This document shows positions 52,882 through 61,072 of a stretch of 64,000 nucleotides of DNA, one piece after another. Source of the DNA: Leptothoe sp034932105 (GTDB lineage Bacteria; Cyanobacteriota; Cyanobacteriia; Phormidesmidales; Phormidesmidaceae); contig NZ_JAYGIG010000007.1 of assembly GCF_034932105.1 (NCBI RefSeq), forward strand, positions 28,474 through 92,473, given 5' to 3'. Made by a program: the position numbers and the translations under genes. Position 1 is the stretch's first letter, and each line of letters opens with the position of its first letter. Under the pieces are notes generated by a model. The model searched no databases. It saw only the letters and a program-made list of their open reading frames with translations, and was not told the origin of the DNA.

Positions 52882-54126
52882 ATGATTGCTAAAAAAGTAG
52901 TTGATACACTGACAGACCAAATTGCTGATAGCCTGGCTGACACGATAGACGAGCTGACTAAAGCTATAACTGCTACGACGACTGGTCTGGTTGAAAATTT
53001 AGGCGTCACCCTCGACGATAAAATCAAAGAAATACAACGCATCAAGCTGGAACATCCATTTGGTTGGTCCATAGAGGTCAACTTTGACAACAGAAAGTAT
53101 GACTTTGATGCTGCGATCGCACAGCTAGAGATACTGGCCAAGAAAGATCCTGAAAAAGCCAAGGCATTACTCAAGGAAATTGCAGAAACCTTACAAGAAG
53201 AAACTGTAGGGCAAGATCGCCAAAAACCAGATGTCACCATTTTTTCTCAACATGGCATGACCGATGACAGCCGAGACATGGCTAGCTTGGCCGCTCAGTT
53301 GCAGATTCCCAATGCCCACATCGTTGCGCCAGATTTAGGTTGGGTCAATACGTTAGTTGAGTTTGATGGTCTAGTGCAGACGGTGGAAACATCTACAGCA
53401 GAAGCATTTGAACGCTACCCCGATATACCCGCCCGAATCCTAGCCACCTCCTTAGGGGGCATTCTCTGGATTGAGGTCCTGAGCCGTCACCGTGAATGGT
53501 GGCCACGGATAGAATCTTTGATTTTACTAGGAGTACCCATTGGCGGGGCAAACTTGGCACGCATGGTCGATCCCTTTGGTTGGGGCGTTGGCATTGCTAA
53601 ACCCTTAGGTGAAAACCGGCGACCGTTAGCCGAAAAAGTTACAGCAAAAATTCCCACCCTAGTAATTGCAGGGGATATGTTTCAAAAAGGTCACGACATG
53701 ATGGTGCCTGTGGAAGCGACAAAACTGAACCATGCCCACTTTGTTTGCTTGAACAATGTCACCCACAAAAAGCTTAAAACCCATCCCGATGTAGTTGAAA
53801 CCATTCAGGCTTTTTGGTCAGAACTCCAAGAACCTCTACCAGCCTCCTCTAAAAGTTTGGTGACCGACGTAGTTGCTCATTTCCGTCAGGTTAACGGCAT
53901 GACCGATGCCAGTCAAAAGTATTTCACAAAAGCCAAAACACAGGTTCAATTAACCGATGGCACCACCATTCGCACCCATACAGATGGATTTAGGGTCAAA
54001 CATGTGTTTGTGGCGGATGCTGACGGTCAGTGTGAATTTTGTGGCTATGTGGGTTGGCTAAACACATCTGATTTAGATGAGGCCATTGAACAAAGCCAAA
54101 CTCTTTTTAATGTCAAGTCGGGTTAA
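52882..54126 (+). CDS. Alpha/beta hydrolase (PGAP1/lipase-like), island copy A
   Basis: 414 residues from ATG 52882; the frame is open 14 codons upstream but the paralogue aligns from this Met. An amphipathic helical N-terminus (1-55) is rich in Thr, Ala and Leu. The hydrolase core (about 115-315) opens with FSQHGMTDDSRDMASLA and has a nucleophile elbow ILATSLGGILWIE (Ser at about 190), LLGVPIGGANLARMVDPFGWG, a late Asp in AGDMFQKGHDMMVP and a His in NNVTHKKLK (about 295). A C-terminal ~90-residue domain (VAHFRQVNGMTDASQKY) appears in both copies. Likely a lipase or esterase; the substrate is unknown. First gene of the island. Confidence 0.75.
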   Translation: MIAKKVVDTLTDQIADSLADTIDELTKAITATTTGLVENLGVTLDDKIKEIQRIKLEHPFGWSIEVNFDNRKYDFDAAIAQLEILAKKDPEKAKALLKEIAETLQEETVGQDRQKPDVTIFSQHGMTDDSRDMASLAAQLQIPNAHIVAPDLGWVNTLVEFDGLVQTVETSTAEAFERYPDIPARILATSLGGILWIEVLSRHREWWPRIESLILLGVPIGGANLARMVDPFGWGVGIAKPLGENRRPLAEKVTAKIPTLVIAGDMFQKGHDMMVPVEATKLNHAHFVCLNNVTHKKLKTHPDVVETIQAFWSELQEPLPASSKSLVTDVVAHFRQVNGMTDASQKYFTKAKTQVQLTDGTTIRTHTDGFRVKHVFVADADGQCEFCGYVGWLNTSDLDEAIEQSQTLFNVKSG

Positions 54127-54620
54127 ATATCCATAATTAAGCAGCGTCTCTATCCTCATATCCAGGCCACCAATAGTAGAAGGTGAGTCCCTGAATGAGG
54201 TCTTTTTGTTGAAACTATCGTTGGTACTGTTGAAAAACCAGCTCTTCAACCTGAGCTATCGTGTCAAATGCTTCGTTATTCTGACTTAATATAAGTATTC
54301 ATGTCATGGCTCTGGTCGCCCAGATGAATCGCCACAGTTGAGAGCAATATCAGTAAGTAGGTTGGCCTAATCATTTATAAGATGGCAGATCAGGAGTTTA
54401 ACCTCCTTGAACATGCCCCCAAGCCCCCAATGCTAGGGGATTTGAGTCTAGTCTCCCCCAGTATTGGGAAAAGGGGGCCTCGGAGTCTGAAGCCTAATTT
54501 GGATAGCCTACTTACTATAACGCAATCGACTGAACGAAGATAGAAGGCAGTTGCGGGAATACTGAAGCAAACGTGCGGCATCACTATTGCTTTAGGATTG
54601 CCTTTCCTCAGTTTTTCCTA
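54127..54620. other. 494-bp spacer between the two hydrolase genes
   Basis: AT-rich, with an imperfect inverted repeat at 54415-54478. No ORF is supported. Confidence 0.5.
54415..54478. repeat. Imperfect inverted repeat, MITE-like
   Basis: The arms start GCCCCCAAGCCCCCAATGCT and, on the other strand, GCCCCCTTTTCCCAATACTG, with several mismatches and a short centre. It resembles C/G-run hairpin repeats common in cyanobacterial intergenic DNA. No target-site duplication was found. Confidence 0.45.
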
Positions 54621-55865
54621 ATGATGTTCAAAGAATTAATGAATACGGCTGAAAATAGCCTGAAATTAACAAATGTTGTATTGACTTCGACGGGAAATTT
54701 AGTGGAGGGTCTGACCTCAACTAGCCTCGACCTGGTTAATAATTTAGCAGAGACCCTTAATGGCAAAATCCAGCAGATAGAACAAATCAGGCTCAAACAT
54801 CCAATGTATGGCAGTCTTGAGGTTAATTTTGCTGATAAAACCTATGCCTTGGATGCTGCGATCTCCGAATCAAAGCGGTTGACCAAAGACGATCCTCACC
54901 AAGCAAAAGCATTACTCCAACAAATTGTCACCACCATGCACGAGGGAGTTAATGCACAGGACAACCTAACTCCTGACGTCATCATTTTCTCGCAACACGG
55001 AATGACTGACGACAACACTGACATGGTTAATCTAGCAGCTCAGTTACAGGTTCCCCAGTCTTATATTGTTGCTCCGAACCTCGGCTGGCTCAATACAGTG
55101 GTTGACTTTCAAGGGTTACTAGAAACAGTAGAAACCTCAGCCACCGAAGCCTTTCAACGTTACCCAGATACCCCAGCCCGAATTCTAGCTGTATCGCTAG
55201 GGGGCATCCTCTGGATTGAGGCATTGAGTCGTCATCGAGAATGGTGGCCACGCATAGAATCTTTGGTTTTGTTGGGGGTGCCCATTGGCGGAGCTCACTT
55301 AGCACGCATGGTAGATCCCTTTGGTTGGGGCATCGGCATTGCCAAACCCCTTGGTCAAAATCGACGACCATTAGCCGAAACCATTACAGCCGAGATTCCC
55401 ACCCTGGTTATTGCAGGAGATATGTTTCAAAAAGGCTATGACATGGTAGTTCCTGTGGAAACGACAAAGCTGAATCATGCTCACTTTGTCTGTTTGAATA
55501 ACGTCACTCACAAACAGCTGAAAATGCATTCTGATGTGGTGAAAACAATTCAGAATTTTTGGACGGAGCCCCAAGAGCCTTTACCTGCCAACCCTAAAAG
55601 TTTAGTGACTGACGTAGTTGACTATTTCCGTCAGGTCAATGGCATGACCAATAGCAGCCAAAGGTATCTAAAGAAAGCCAAAACACAGATTCATTTGACC
55701 GATGGCACCACCATACGCACCTACACAAATGGTGCCGGAGTTAAACATGTGTTTGTAGTTGATATCGACGATCAGTGCAGATTTAGCGGCTATGTGGGAT
55801 GGGTACACACGGCAGGTCTAGATGACGCCATTAAACAAAGCTGTTCTCTTTTTAATAATCTTTAA
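54621..55865 (+). CDS. Alpha/beta hydrolase (PGAP1/lipase-like), island copy B
   Basis: A 414-residue paralogue of copy A with the same architecture and length. The shared core includes FSQHGMTDD, LGGILWIEALSRHREWWPRIESL, GVPIGGAHLARMVDPFGWG and AGDMFQKGYDMVVPVE. The nucleophile context is LAVSLGGI, closer to the usual G/A-x-S-x-G than copy A. The N-terminal ~70 residues diverge most. The stop is 7 bases ahead of the next gene's ATG, so this hydrolase and the HNH-like protein are probably co-translated. ATG 54624 is an equally good start. Confidence 0.75.
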   Translation: MMFKELMNTAENSLKLTNVVLTSTGNLVEGLTSTSLDLVNNLAETLNGKIQQIEQIRLKHPMYGSLEVNFADKTYALDAAISESKRLTKDDPHQAKALLQQIVTTMHEGVNAQDNLTPDVIIFSQHGMTDDNTDMVNLAAQLQVPQSYIVAPNLGWLNTVVDFQGLLETVETSATEAFQRYPDTPARILAVSLGGILWIEALSRHREWWPRIESLVLLGVPIGGAHLARMVDPFGWGIGIAKPLGQNRRPLAETITAEIPTLVIAGDMFQKGYDMVVPVETTKLNHAHFVCLNNVTHKQLKMHSDVVKTIQNFWTEPQEPLPANPKSLVTDVVDYFRQVNGMTNSSQRYLKKAKTQIHLTDGTTIRTYTNGAGVKHVFVVDIDDQCRFSGYVGWVHTAGLDDAIKQSCSLFNNL

Positions 55866-55872
55866 AACAATA

Positions 55873-57063
55873 ATGTCAGAGCTAAATTTACTGCGTATGG
55901 CTAAACAGCGTCATACGTCCTCATTAGTTGCAGCATTAAACCATGCAATCGGTCAAGACAAGATTCTCTTCAAGGTCAAACTGCATCAAAATTTAATATC
56001 ACTGATTTTGGAATCAACGAAAGAAACTCCACAGCAACAGATTTATGAAAAACGAATAAAACATTTCTTTAATCGTATTCAAATTCCCGGCATTCAAACT
56101 GTAGAACTGTTTGCTAAAAATGTTGAGACTGGAAAATTAGCCTGGTGGAGCCAGTTTCCTCTGCTACCTGCTGTATCTGGTCAACCTGCAAGTTCACAGG
56201 GCTCAGCCCCATCCATAAATTGTCACAAGATAGCAACTGTAGGAGTTTCGGTTCCCTATCATCTTCCTAATCCTGTGATTTTCGATCACTTACCGTCAGG
56301 TTTAAAATACGGTATCCGTCAAGCAGGACTCAGGGCTGGAGAAACTCGCACATGGGCAGATGCCCAGCAAATGTATCAGTACATCCCTGAAAACATTCGT
56401 CGCCAAGGCATAGACTCTATCTATCAGTTCAAACAAACCCATGACTGGAGCCATCGGCAAGCCTATGCCAATGGAGGTTCAGCCGATCCTAGTAATGGAA
56501 ATTGGGAGATATCAAGCATTAATCGAGCCCGAGGTGGCCAAGATATGACGCCTGCGGAACATCAGGTGATGCTCGACGCTAAAGCACAGATCAACTGGCA
56601 AGCAGGTACCAATATCGTATTTCAGCAGGCCGCTAAATCAGCCGGTATTGCCTTTGGTATCGAATGTGCATTTAGTGGCTTGGAGAACTTCATCGCTGTT
56701 CAACGTGGGGAAAAATCCGTTGAGCAAGCCCTCATAGACACGCTCAAATCTTCTGCAAAAGTTGCTATCACAGCGGCTGTTGTCACCGGCGGTGTGGTGG
56801 CTATTTCGCTGATCTGTCCGCCAATTGGTACGGCAATTGCAGCCGCTGCACCAGTTTTACAGATCATCGGTGTGGCTGGGTGTATGTATCGTCTGGTCAA
56901 AATCCTTTCTAGTAGTCCCAACGTTGAGGGACTTGGAGACCTTGAAACCCAAATAGAACATCTCATGACTTCCTATGGTTTAGATCCCCTTAATCGTACA
57001 TTTATTGATTTAGAAGTGGACCGAGAACTTAGCTTACTAAAGCAGAATTACAGTCTCACTTGA
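55873..57063 (+). CDS. HNH-like domain protein with hydrophobic C-terminal segment
   Basis: 396 residues from ATG 55873. I do not recognise the family as a whole. At about 190-226 is a motif rich in nuclease-like residues: HDWSHRQAYANGGSADPSNG then WEISSINRARGGQDMT. The D-x-x-H, GGS, N and NRARG spacing recalls treble-clef/HNH toxin domains. At about 255-345 is a hydrophobic stretch (VAITAAVVTGGVVAISLICPP then AIAAAAPVLQIIGVAG) likely to enter a membrane. A second His-poor N-terminal region (1-120) contains LAWWSQFPLLPA. Translational spacing ties it to the upstream hydrolase. Confidence 0.6.
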   Translation: MSELNLLRMAKQRHTSSLVAALNHAIGQDKILFKVKLHQNLISLILESTKETPQQQIYEKRIKHFFNRIQIPGIQTVELFAKNVETGKLAWWSQFPLLPAVSGQPASSQGSAPSINCHKIATVGVSVPYHLPNPVIFDHLPSGLKYGIRQAGLRAGETRTWADAQQMYQYIPENIRRQGIDSIYQFKQTHDWSHRQAYANGGSADPSNGNWEISSINRARGGQDMTPAEHQVMLDAKAQINWQAGTNIVFQQAAKSAGIAFGIECAFSGLENFIAVQRGEKSVEQALIDTLKSSAKVAITAAVVTGGVVAISLICPPIGTAIAAAAPVLQIIGVAGCMYRLVKILSSSPNVEGLGDLETQIEHLMTSYGLDPLNRTFIDLEVDRELSLLKQNYSLT

Positions 57064-57196
57064 TGCTCCCCCTAAACTGAAGATACTTATTTGATTAGGG
57101 CTCACTACTTTTTCTGGTTAGGGTCTTAAAGCTATCTACCATCAGATTTCTCAAGCTAAAATTAAGACAGCTCTGGTTTTGAAAACGTTTTAGCCC

Positions 57197-57895
57197 ATGT
57201 CCGAGTCCGTCACCCTTGCAGACATTTATGCCTTGTTCGAACGCTCCCAAGCGGAAGCTGATCGGCGGTTTGCCGCAGCCGATCAGCATTCTGCCGAAGC
57301 AGAACAACGGGCCGCTCAATCCAAAGCTGAGTTTGAGCAAAGCATCACTGCCTCCAGGGTTGAATTTGAAAAAAGCATGGCCGAGTCCAGGGCAGAGTTT
57401 GATCGGCGGTCGGCTGAGGCCGAAATCCGATTAGCCCGAGCTGAGTCCATAGCAGCCCAGGCAAATCAAGCGGTCAACAATCTGAGTAGTCGCTGGGGGC
57501 GATTTGTGGAAAACCTAGTTGCTCCGGCGGCGTTACGGTTATTCCAAGCACAGGGTATGGCGGTGCAAGAGGTCTATCAGCGGGTGCGTTCTGCCCGAGG
57601 AAACCGCAATCTAGAAATTGATATTTTAGGGGTAGATGATGATGTTGCCGTGGCCATTGAAGTGAAGTCCCGACTCACCCAAGACAGCGTTCGTCAGGTG
57701 CTCCGTAGCTTAGAACGATTTAAGGAAGCATTTCCCCATTACGCCAGCTATCGGCTCTATGGTGCGGTGGCCGCCATCGAAATTGACAAAGATGTGGACA
57801 CCTACGCCCATAACCAGGGGCTGTTTGTCATTCAACAATCCGGCGACAGTGTGGAACTGAGTCATACATCTGACTTTCTGCCCCGTATTTGGTAA
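57197..57895 (+). CDS. Coiled-coil PD-(D/E)XK nuclease-like protein
   Basis: 232 residues. Residues 15-95 form a long coiled coil of Glu/Arg/Ala-rich repeats (AEADRRFAAADQHSAEAEQR). The C-terminal domain (about 100-225) matches the DUF3782-type PD-(D/E)XK pattern: a helix Glu in GRFVENLVAPAAL, the core strand pair LEIDILGVDDDVAVAIEVKSR, then RQVLRSLERFKEAFP. The catalytic residues D (of EIDIL) and E-x-K (of AIEVKS) are present. Such proteins are common and mobile in cyanobacteria; their function is not known. It lies 134 bp after the HNH-like gene and faces the LRAT gene. Confidence 0.75.
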   Translation: MSESVTLADIYALFERSQAEADRRFAAADQHSAEAEQRAAQSKAEFEQSITASRVEFEKSMAESRAEFDRRSAEAEIRLARAESIAAQANQAVNNLSSRWGRFVENLVAPAALRLFQAQGMAVQEVYQRVRSARGNRNLEIDILGVDDDVAVAIEVKSRLTQDSVRQVLRSLERFKEAFPHYASYRLYGAVAAIEIDKDVDTYAHNQGLFVIQQSGDSVELSHTSDFLPRIW

Positions 57896-57920
57896 TCATG
57901 CTGCAGCCTACGGGCCAAAC

Positions 57921-58655
57921 TTACGCCAAAAGCTGCTCAATCGTCATATTGTGCTGTTTTTGTTCAAACGCAGAAAATACGGAAGCTGAGGACGCTTGTG
58001 CCATTAGAGCTAACTGCTGCTTTTGATGAAAATTATTCCACACTTGAAAGCCAATGATGCCGACACCGGCAACGGCTAACCCCGCACCAGCAACGGCTAC
58101 GGTAGATACAATTGCTGCACCTGCAGCCATACCACCGCCTCCAGAGGCTAGGGTTCCACCGCCTAACCAAGCGAGCGCTGCATTGGTTGCTGCTGCCCCA
58201 CTCAGCGCACTAGTGGCAGTTCCTGTTGACGCTGATGCGCCCAATAGTGCCGCAACCGATACAACTGTGCCAGTGGATGAACCAATGGCTACCATGCCGC
58301 CGCCTACAAATGTTAGGCTGCCTCGCTTTGCGGCTAGGACCTGGGTGGAATAGGAATGCCCTGTGGCCATCCAGGTGGCCCAGTGCTCACAGTTGAAATT
58401 GATGAGATTGTACGCAGGGGAATTCTCAGTTTTTAGAGATTCACGAAAATCACGAATATTAGCTTTGATCTCATCCCAGGACAAATAGTCATACTTTAAT
58501 TTGGCAATATCCCAAACCTCTGGGTCTAATGGCTGTAGTTCAATAGTGGAGTTATTAACCCAGTTAACCGTATAGTCTGGACTCAGGACAATGCCGTAGT
58601 GGGCATGGCCACCACAGAATTTTTTGACGATTTGCCCCAGCTGGAAATCAGTCAT
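57921..58655 (-). CDS. LRAT-fold (NCEHW) protein with glycine-rich membrane segment
   Basis: 244 residues from ATG 58655; the open frame extends upstream into the neighbouring gene. Residues 1-110 look like an LRAT/HRASLS-type papain-fold domain: GGHAHYGIVLSPDY near residue 16 supplies the His, and INFNCEHWATW at about 86-95 supplies the catalytic Cys (C89). Residues 115-205 form an extended Gly/Ala-rich hydrophobic region with glycine-zipper spacing (LSGAAATNAALAWLGGGTLA). Eukaryotic LRAT relatives are acyltransferases or phospholipases. The ATG is 2 bases after the stop of the upstream gene, so the two are an operon. Confidence 0.7.
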   Translation of the reverse strand: MTDFQLGQIVKKFCGGHAHYGIVLSPDYTVNWVNNSTIELQPLDPEVWDIAKLKYDYLSWDEIKANIRDFRESLKTENSPAYNLINFNCEHWATWMATGHSYSTQVLAAKRGSLTFVGGGMVAIGSSTGTVVSVAALLGASASTGTATSALSGAAATNAALAWLGGGTLASGGGGMAAGAAIVSTVAVAGAGLAVAGVGIIGFQVWNNFHQKQQLALMAQASSASVFSAFEQKQHNMTIEQLLA

Positions 58656-58657
58656 GA

Positions 58658-59905
58658 TTAAGCTCCTAGTAACTCGTCTAACAAGGTTTCCTGTGCTAAC
58701 ATCTCTGCGGCAGATGCATGAATTGAAGCTGACGAACTCCCTAGCCAGTTCCAAGGATTGAGAGCTAATTCCTGTTTGGCTGCATCAACGCCTTTGCCAA
58801 CAGCTTTGGCTGTGTGCTGTAGACAATCTTGAAATGCTGCTTTCCATTCGGGCGTAATTTCTATCCAGATAGCCTGTATTACGGATGCAGTGGTTAAGGC
58901 TAACCCCACGGGTGGGAAGAGCAAAATCATGACGGTTAGTAGCCCACTGGTTAATATTCGGGGGCCAATAGTTTTCAAGGCTTGGTTGAGGGTGGTTTTG
59001 CCTTGGATGAGTTGAATGAGTAATGGAATAGCTTCAGATGCGATCGCAACCCCAAAAACTGCCGCAGCATTACCACCCATTAAACGTTGCAATACTTTAA
59101 CCGCAGCGCCCCGCATAAAGCCCGATTGAATCCCTGCCAACGCCTGCATTAAAATGGGACGCAAAACTGCCCCATCTAGTTTAGATTCACCACGGCAGTA
59201 CGCTCCGAGCTGATGAATACTGGCATGGACAACATTAATGCTGGCATTGATAGTCGCCCCACTGACGCCGGCACCCGCAACTTCACCCACATTTGCTGCC
59301 GTTTCTAGTAACCAGCTAAATGAATAGGGATGTTCGGCTGCAAACCTAGCCAAATTCAAAGGAATGGGGATACTCTGTACGCCATCGATATTAATGGTGG
59401 ACGATGCCCCCGTAATGTTGCCATTCTCCGCGTTGGTAATAATAGGCTCAGCGTAATGTCCACCAGTAACCACGCGTTCTACATAGTCGGTTGACCCCGC
59501 TTTCACTTGAAACTGTGCAATTAGCTGTCCCTGTTTATCAACGTAGATATCGGGGCCATATTTCAGTCCATCTACGGGGATTTGGTAAGCCCTCACCTCA
59601 GACTTCGTCAGTGCGGCGTTTAGGTTAAAACCGATTGCTTGCAAATGTTCCAATGCGAACCCAAAACTATTGGGATTCTGGCTAATACGTTCTTGGTTCG
59701 TTATGAGCCCTGCGCCAGGTTCTAGCATAGTTGCCCCACCATCTCTGACAGCCTGGGCTGCCATGGAGAGGTTGCGTGTCAGTGCTGGAATCAATCCAAT
59801 AGTGATTGATTCTGCAACTTTCGAGGAGAAATCCTTGGCCCGATAAGTCATCGACGAATGGCTATCCTTAAGTCCTACAAGTACCTTCAAATAATTCCCT
59901 TCCAT
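58658..59905 (-). CDS. Nuclease-like protein with hydrophobic C-terminal half
   Basis: 415 residues from ATG 59905 (TTG one codon before). The N-terminal half has a PD-(D/E)XK-like arrangement: a helix Glu in FGFALEHLQAIGFN (about 86), then YGPDIYVDKQGQLIAQFQVK with Asp near 119 and Q-x-K near 133-135, followed by AGSTDYVERVV. The Q-x-K variant is known in the superfamily. From about 200 to 350 are several hydrophobic segments (GEVAGAGVSGATINAS, MILLFPPVGLALTTASVIQA), some with small-residue spacing. The 3' end is directly followed by the LRAT gene. Toxin or effector function is inferred. Confidence 0.6.
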   Translation of the reverse strand: MEGNYLKVLVGLKDSHSSMTYRAKDFSSKVAESITIGLIPALTRNLSMAAQAVRDGGATMLEPGAGLITNQERISQNPNSFGFALEHLQAIGFNLNAALTKSEVRAYQIPVDGLKYGPDIYVDKQGQLIAQFQVKAGSTDYVERVVTGGHYAEPIITNAENGNITGASSTINIDGVQSIPIPLNLARFAAEHPYSFSWLLETAANVGEVAGAGVSGATINASINVVHASIHQLGAYCRGESKLDGAVLRPILMQALAGIQSGFMRGAAVKVLQRLMGGNAAAVFGVAIASEAIPLLIQLIQGKTTLNQALKTIGPRILTSGLLTVMILLFPPVGLALTTASVIQAIWIEITPEWKAAFQDCLQHTAKAVGKGVDAAKQELALNPWNWLGSSSASIHASAAEMLAQETLLDELLGA

Positions 59906-60043
59906 CAAAAGGCTGGCCTATCCACCAAGAAAGATTGAAGAGAAGACGAAGTTATTGATACCCAGTGATTGATTTCTAATAAAATTATTTTTGGAGCGAC
60001 TATTGTGCGTTGCTGGATTATGGGTGGCTGGATGACTAACGGT

Positions 60044-61003
60044 TTATTCCAACCGCACCCTGGGATCGAGCCAGCCATACAATAGGTCCGCCATCAGGTT
60101 AAACACCACCACCAGCACTGCATAAATAAACGACACTGCCATTACCACGGGGGTATCACTCCGGTTAATGGAATCGATTAGTAGCGCCCCCATGCCGGGA
60201 ATGCGAAATACCTGCTCCAGCACCAGGGACCCCGTAAACAAGCTGGGAATATCCAGGGCAAGCAAGGTAATGACGGGAATAGAGGCATTGCGCAGGATGT
60301 GAACGCCCAAAATGCGAGACCGGGAAAGGCCCTTGGCTCGGGCTGTGCGCACATAGTTCTGGGGCAATTCCTCCGCCATGGCGGTGCGGATAAAGCGCAT
60401 TAAAATCGCCGTTTGAAATAGGGCAAAGACCGTGATGGGCAAAACAGACTGTCTCACCAATTCTAGAAAGCTAGCCCAGCCAGTGACCACCAGCGTACTG
60501 CTATAGATAAACGGCACCCAGCCCAGGTGAACGCTAAAGATCAAGATCAGTAGCAGCCCGGTAAAAAACGTCGGTAGGGAAAAGCCCACAAAGGCCAGGG
60601 TGGAAATCAGCCAGTCCACGGCGGTACCTTTTTTGAGGGCGGAGAGGGTGCCGAGGGGGACTGCCATCAGCACCGCGAGGGCATAGCCGGAGCCGATTAC
60701 CCACAGGGTGGCGGGCAATCTCTGTAAAATCAGCTCACTGACCGGACTACGGCTGCCAAAGGAATAGCCAAAGTTGCCCTGCATCAAGGCCCATAGCCAT
60801 TTGAAATAGCGAATGATTACCGGCTCATCTAGCCCCAGGGAACGGCGTAGGTTTTCCCGCACTTCAGGGGTGATGGCGGGATTGGTGGCTAGTTCGCCTA
60901 GGGGATTGGTGGGTGCAATGGCCAGCAACACAAAAATTACTACACTGATCGCCAATAATGTCGGAACAGCGACTAATAAGCGGCGACAGACGTATTTCAG
61001 CAT
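60044..61003 (-). CDS. dppB: Peptide ABC transporter permease, DppB/OppB type
   Basis: 319 residues. The N-terminal first span is typical (LKYVCRRLLVAVPTLLAISVVIFVLL). The periplasmic segment ITPEVRENLRRSLGLDEPVIIRYFKWL and GNFGYSFGSRSPVSELI are OppB hallmarks. The signature near the end is NYVRTARAKGLSRSRILGVHILRNASIPVI. With DppC it would form the channel of a peptide, nickel or oligopeptide importer; no binding protein or ATPase is in the window. A 14-bp tandem repeat fills the gap behind the upstream usp gene. Confidence 0.92.
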   Translation of the reverse strand: MLKYVCRRLLVAVPTLLAISVVIFVLLAIAPTNPLGELATNPAITPEVRENLRRSLGLDEPVIIRYFKWLWALMQGNFGYSFGSRSPVSELILQRLPATLWVIGSGYALAVLMAVPLGTLSALKKGTAVDWLISTLAFVGFSLPTFFTGLLLILIFSVHLGWVPFIYSSTLVVTGWASFLELVRQSVLPITVFALFQTAILMRFIRTAMAEELPQNYVRTARAKGLSRSRILGVHILRNASIPVITLLALDIPSLFTGSLVLEQVFRIPGMGALLIDSINRSDTPVVMAVSFIYAVLVVVFNLMADLLYGWLDPRVRLE

Positions 61004-61007
61004 TGTT

Positions 61008-61072
61008 ATGGCGACTCAGTGATGGCGACTCAGTGATGGCGGCTCAGTGATGGCGGCTCAGTGATGGTGGCT
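61008..61072 (-). repeat. 14-bp tandem repeat, about 4.6 copies
   Basis: Unit ATGGCGACTCAGTG (plus-strand reading), with A-to-G in the third and fourth copies. It starts 5 bases upstream of the dppB ATG and runs to the end of usp, so it occupies the dppB ribosome-binding region. Confidence 0.9.

Noticed and set aside
52746..53240. 164-codon minus-strand ORF under the first island hydrolase
   Set aside because: It is the antisense shadow of the hydrolase gene; its Ser-rich composition reflects the complementary codons.
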